From positions 1 through 6,935 of the forward strand of contig JAJQET010000103.1 in assembly GCA_021201515.1 (NCBI GenBank): a stretch of DNA of 6,935 nt. Direction: 5' to 3'. The notes under the pieces are model-generated. The model was not told where the DNA came from and made no database searches. It was given only the letters and a program-made list of their open reading frames with translations. The DNA comes from Clostridiales bacterium. Lineage in GTDB: Bacteria > Bacillota > Clostridia > Oscillospirales > Oscillospiraceae. Position 1 is the stretch's first letter; each line of letters begins with the position of its first letter. The position numbers and the translations under genes were made by a program. Positions 4,483-6,935 of this stretch are shown in pieces.

Positions 4483-6266
4483 CCCATCAAAATAAAGACA
4501 ACCAGCTGCGCTAATGCACCGGGGCTGCCCAGTATGTTTTGAGCTACGGATTCCGCAATCAGCTCACTAACGGACGAAATGCCGTAAAGGCTCAAATTCT
4601 CTTGTGCCCTAAGCCCCCACATATCCATATGCGGGTCATGCTCTGCTGCCGCTGTTACAATATCCGTATCCGCGCTGCCCGTCACCCGCAGCACCTCCGC
4701 CCGCCGAAGTTTCTCCAGCGCGGCTTGCTTCTCGCCGGTCAGATATTGCTTCTCCACAGCGTGGCCGATCTCGTGGACAATGGCGTGTGTCGGCGCGTCA
4801 GTAGACCAGCCGCCAAATGCGTGCTGCTTCTTCGCGTCCTCTGCCATTTGTTCCATGATACCACCGTCGCCCACGTTTTTCAAGGCGATTGTGCCGGTGC
4901 CGGGCTGATAGCCTGCGTAGAACTCCCTGTCCCCGGTATACGCGCTTACAGCGTTCAGCTCTGTCAGGTTGCCGAACGTCCCTTGCACGTCCGAAATGGA
5001 CTGGTTCACCGCGCTGGCAAGCTCCGGGTTGAAGCCGGTGTAATCCGCCTGTATGCCCAGCTGTGCGGCGTCCTGCTCCAGCGCTTTGAGCTGTTCCACG
5101 TCCCAGGTGGCCGCGCTCCCTTCGGTGCGCCCTGTGCCAGCACCTCCGGCGGAAATGGCCTGATAGTCGCCGCTCCCGGCGTTCCACCCGCTCCGGGTGT
5201 CGTTGGCCTCCGCCTGTGGATTCCCGCTCACATACTTTTCGTACCACTCTTTATAGGTCATATACCCCGGAATGGTCACCGACTTCCCCGTCACCGGGTC
5301 CCTCGCCGCCCGGTTCACCCGATTCAGCTGTGCCCGGCTCATGTCGCACATGGTGGTGCTGCGGCAATGGGGGTGCATGGGCGGCAAATTCGTCCCCGCC
5401 TGAGCCTCCGCCACCGGGAACCGCTGACCGTCCAGCTTCCGGCAAATCTCACTTGTCCGCAAATCCAGAGTTGCCAGATAGATGTAATACTCAATCCCCG
5501 CCGCCTGGTAGCCCATGAGGTGCCCCTGATTGGCAACGTAATTGCACTCGGTCATCACCAGCCGCCGGGCGTTGTACTTCGCCCCCTGGGCGTCGTCCAG
5601 GCCGATGACGGCAAGCAAGTTGTCCCGCATTTCGTCATAGCGCAGCCCCGCCAGCAGGCCCACGGTGACCGTCTCCTCCACGGCGTCGGCGAAGCGCTGG
5701 TTGTTGTCCCATAACCGGTCAGACCAGTTTTTCCCGCTCCAGTTGGCGGAGAGGGCCGCAGAAATCTGGTTGTCCCCCAGCAGGTCGAAGCGGTAGCCTT
5801 CCCCGGTGTACTGCTCCACGTCGAAGATGGTGCGGTAATAGCTCTGCTCCAGCGTGTCAGAGAGGCGGTCGCTGACGTACTCTACCTCACTGAGCCCCAC
5901 CCGCCGGGCCTGGGCGTAAATGTCGTCCCGGAGGGCCTGCAAGCGGCTGATGCGGTTGGCGTAGGCCGGGGCGGAGAGCCTGGCCCAGATGTCCCGCTTC
6001 ACCTGCCCGGTGGCGGTCTGGTACTGCTCCCGCAGGGCGTCCCTTGCCTCCTCCGTCTCCCGGACGGTCAGCAGGGAGGTGGCCGTTTTCTCATTCATCG
6101 CCCCGCCCTTCACATAGGCGGAGAAGGTCTTTTCAATCTGCCCGACGATGTGTTCCTGGGCCTTGTCGTAGAGGGTGCTGATTTGCGCCACCGTTTTCTC
6201 CGCCCTGGTGTGCAGCAGCTGCTCCAGATTCAGGCTCCGCCGCTTCCAGTAGTCCCGGCTGTTCAT
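4479..6266 (-). CDS. MuF / SPP1 gp7-like minor head protein with C-terminal zinc-metallopeptidase-like domain
   Basis: 595 residues from ATG at 6266-6264, overlapping the portal stop as ATGA. Residues 1-180 are mainly helical (YWKRRSLNLEQLLHTRAEKT). The MuF core lies at about 180-310: WSDRLWDNNQRFADAVEETV, MTECNYVANQGH (238-249), LATLDLRTSEICRKLDGQRF (264-283) and GTNLPPMHPHCRSTT (291-305), the family signature. Members bind the portal in few copies and affect head assembly or DNA ejection. After a Gly/Ser-rich linker (about 350-385) comes an extra domain of about 210 residues with HAIVHEIGHAVEK: H498, E499 and H502 form an HExxH zinc site, and SELIAE (567-572) offers E568 or E572 as third ligand, as in other zincins. 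SPP1 gp7 itself is much shorter. The fusion matches published MuF polymorphic effectors of temperate phages; a role in capsid maturation is the alternative. Confidence 0.9.
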   Translation of the reverse strand: MNSRDYWKRRSLNLEQLLHTRAEKTVAQISTLYDKAQEHIVGQIEKTFSAYVKGGAMNEKTATSLLTVRETEEARDALREQYQTATGQVKRDIWARLSAPAYANRISRLQALRDDIYAQARRVGLSEVEYVSDRLSDTLEQSYYRTIFDVEQYTGEGYRFDLLGDNQISAALSANWSGKNWSDRLWDNNQRFADAVEETVTVGLLAGLRYDEMRDNLLAVIGLDDAQGAKYNARRLVMTECNYVANQGHLMGYQAAGIEYYIYLATLDLRTSEICRKLDGQRFPVAEAQAGTNLPPMHPHCRSTTMCDMSRAQLNRVNRAARDPVTGKSVTIPGYMTYKEWYEKYVSGNPQAEANDTRSGWNAGSGDYQAISAGGAGTGRTEGSAATWDVEQLKALEQDAAQLGIQADYTGFNPELASAVNQSISDVQGTFGNLTELNAVSAYTGDREFYAGYQPGTGTIALKNVGDGGIMEQMAEDAKKQHAFGGWSTDAPTHAIVHEIGHAVEKQYLTGEKQAALEKLRRAEVLRVTGSADTDIVTAAAEHDPHMDMWGLRAQENLSLYGISSVSELIAESVAQNILGSPGALAQLVVFILMG

Positions 6267-6935
6267 TCAGCGCCGCTCAGCAGGCCGTCCACCCGCTTTT
6301 CCGCCTCTTTTTCCTCGTCACCGCCGGAGGCCCCCATGCTCTGCTGGTAGGTCTCCATGTTCTCCTGTTTTTGCTGCCGGATATTCCGCACCGCCTCCGC
6401 CGGGTCACGGATGAACCACAGCTGAGAGAGCAGCGTTCTGTCGTCCACGATGCCCTGTAAACTGGTCACCATCTGCACAATTTCCGTCTCGTTGATGGGG
6501 GTGGAGATGGTGAACACCACGTCCACATCGGTGACGGGCACCTCCCGCATGGCCCCCTTCACCGTGAGCCAGCGGTTGTAAAGCGTCAGCCGCTCCTTGA
6601 GGCCCCGCTCCATCCGGCGAATCTTGTTCTTCACCAGCAGATTCATGGTCAGCAGCTTCAGCTTCAGGGCCTGCCCGGAGCTGTTGCCCGCGAAGTTCTC
6701 GTCGCTCATGTCCACCGTAAGGGTCATCTTGTGCATCTCCCGGACGGCGGCGTCGGCCAGCACCTGGACGCTGCTCTCGTCGAAGGTCTTTTGGATGTAC
6801 TCCACCTTCGCGTCCAGCGGAGCGCCGTCGATGAACTTGCTGCGGAGCATCTGCTCCTCGTCCCCGTCCCGTAGGCTCATGCCGAAGAACACCAGCAGGG
6901 CGTCCACGAACTTCTGCTTGTCCGTGAACCGGTTG
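6263..6935 (-). CDS. Portal protein, SPP1 gp6-like (5' part beyond window)
   Basis: The frame is open from the right edge (first full codon 6934-6932) to TGA at 6265-6263, giving 223 C-terminal residues. Apparent starts inside, such as GTG at 6907, are internal. The diagnostic segment is LTVDMSDENFAGNSSGQALK, which matches the 'SDENFAGNxSGxAxK' of SPP1-type portals, followed by KLKLLTMNLLVKNKIRRMERGLKERL, the long helical part, and later VVFTISTPINETEIVQMV. Portals form the dodecameric ring at one capsid vertex through which the terminase packs DNA. The tail end, MGASGGDEEKEAEKRVDGLL, is a charged flexible C-terminus. The gene couples to the MuF gene by ATGA, the usual portal-MuF order. Confidence 0.93.
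   Translation of the reverse strand, partial: NRFTDKQKFVDALLVFFGMSLRDGDEEQMLRSKFIDGAPLDAKVEYIQKTFDESSVQVLADAAVREMHKMTLTVDMSDENFAGNSSGQALKLKLLTMNLLVKNKIRRMERGLKERLTLYNRWLTVKGAMREVPVTDVDVVFTISTPINETEIVQMVTSLQGIVDDRTLLSQLWFIRDPAEAVRNIRQQKQENMETYQQSMGASGGDEEKEAEKRVDGLLSGAE

Noticed and set aside
4539..5714. Long right-facing open frame of 391 codons opposite the MuF gene
   Set aside because: It is a shadow of the GC-rich MuF gene: no ribosome binding site, no recognisable motif, and the other strand carries a clear conserved protein.

Overview
The window is a block of the late (virion structure) module of a tailed prophage of the SPP1-like, head-to-tail-connector type, read from right to left on the minus strand. 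The organism looks like a fairly GC-rich Clostridia member, perhaps an Oscillospiraceae-type gut bacterium. I infer this from strong AGGAGG-type ribosome binding sites, ATGA and GTGA stop/start couplings, high GC in the structural genes, and proteins that resemble those of clostridial prophages. No host gene is present, so the taxonomy is a guess.

Order in transcription direction (right to left): portal 3' part (6935-6263); MuF/SPP1 gp7-like minor head protein with a C-terminal zinc-metallopeptidase-like domain (6266-4479); two small overlapping genes (4482-4270, 4289-4050); a small membrane-protein gene (3680-3285) closed by a rho-independent terminator (3285-3264); DUF4355-type scaffold (3200-2643); major capsid gene (2462 to about 1856); connector/adaptor remnant (1432-1211); head-closure/stopper (1214-855); HK97 gp10-like protein (864-355); tail-completion protein running off the left edge (358-1). 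One small Cys-rich gene (3797-4069) runs against the operon from its own promoter, as expected of a cargo gene expressed in the lysogen.

The prophage is damaged. The major capsid gene has a one-base deletion in a C run near 1992-1996. It then loses its C-terminal part at about 1855, where a roughly 425-base non-coding segment (about 1433-1859) with several strong hairpins has replaced the capsid 3' end and the 5' part of the connector gene. A second non-coding element, a roughly 160-bp long palindrome with TAGTGRC heptamer repeats in its arms, lies between scaffold and capsid genes (2486-2645) and supplies the scaffold stop codon.

The most interesting system is the MuF protein. Its N-terminal and middle parts are the conserved head-morphogenesis protein. 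Its last ~200 residues carry HEIGH plus a downstream ELIAE, which fits the published idea of MuF-type polymorphic effectors carried by temperate phages. The two small genes directly downstream, translationally coupled to it, are natural immunity candidates. This is inference: the sequence shows the domain and layout, not the activity.
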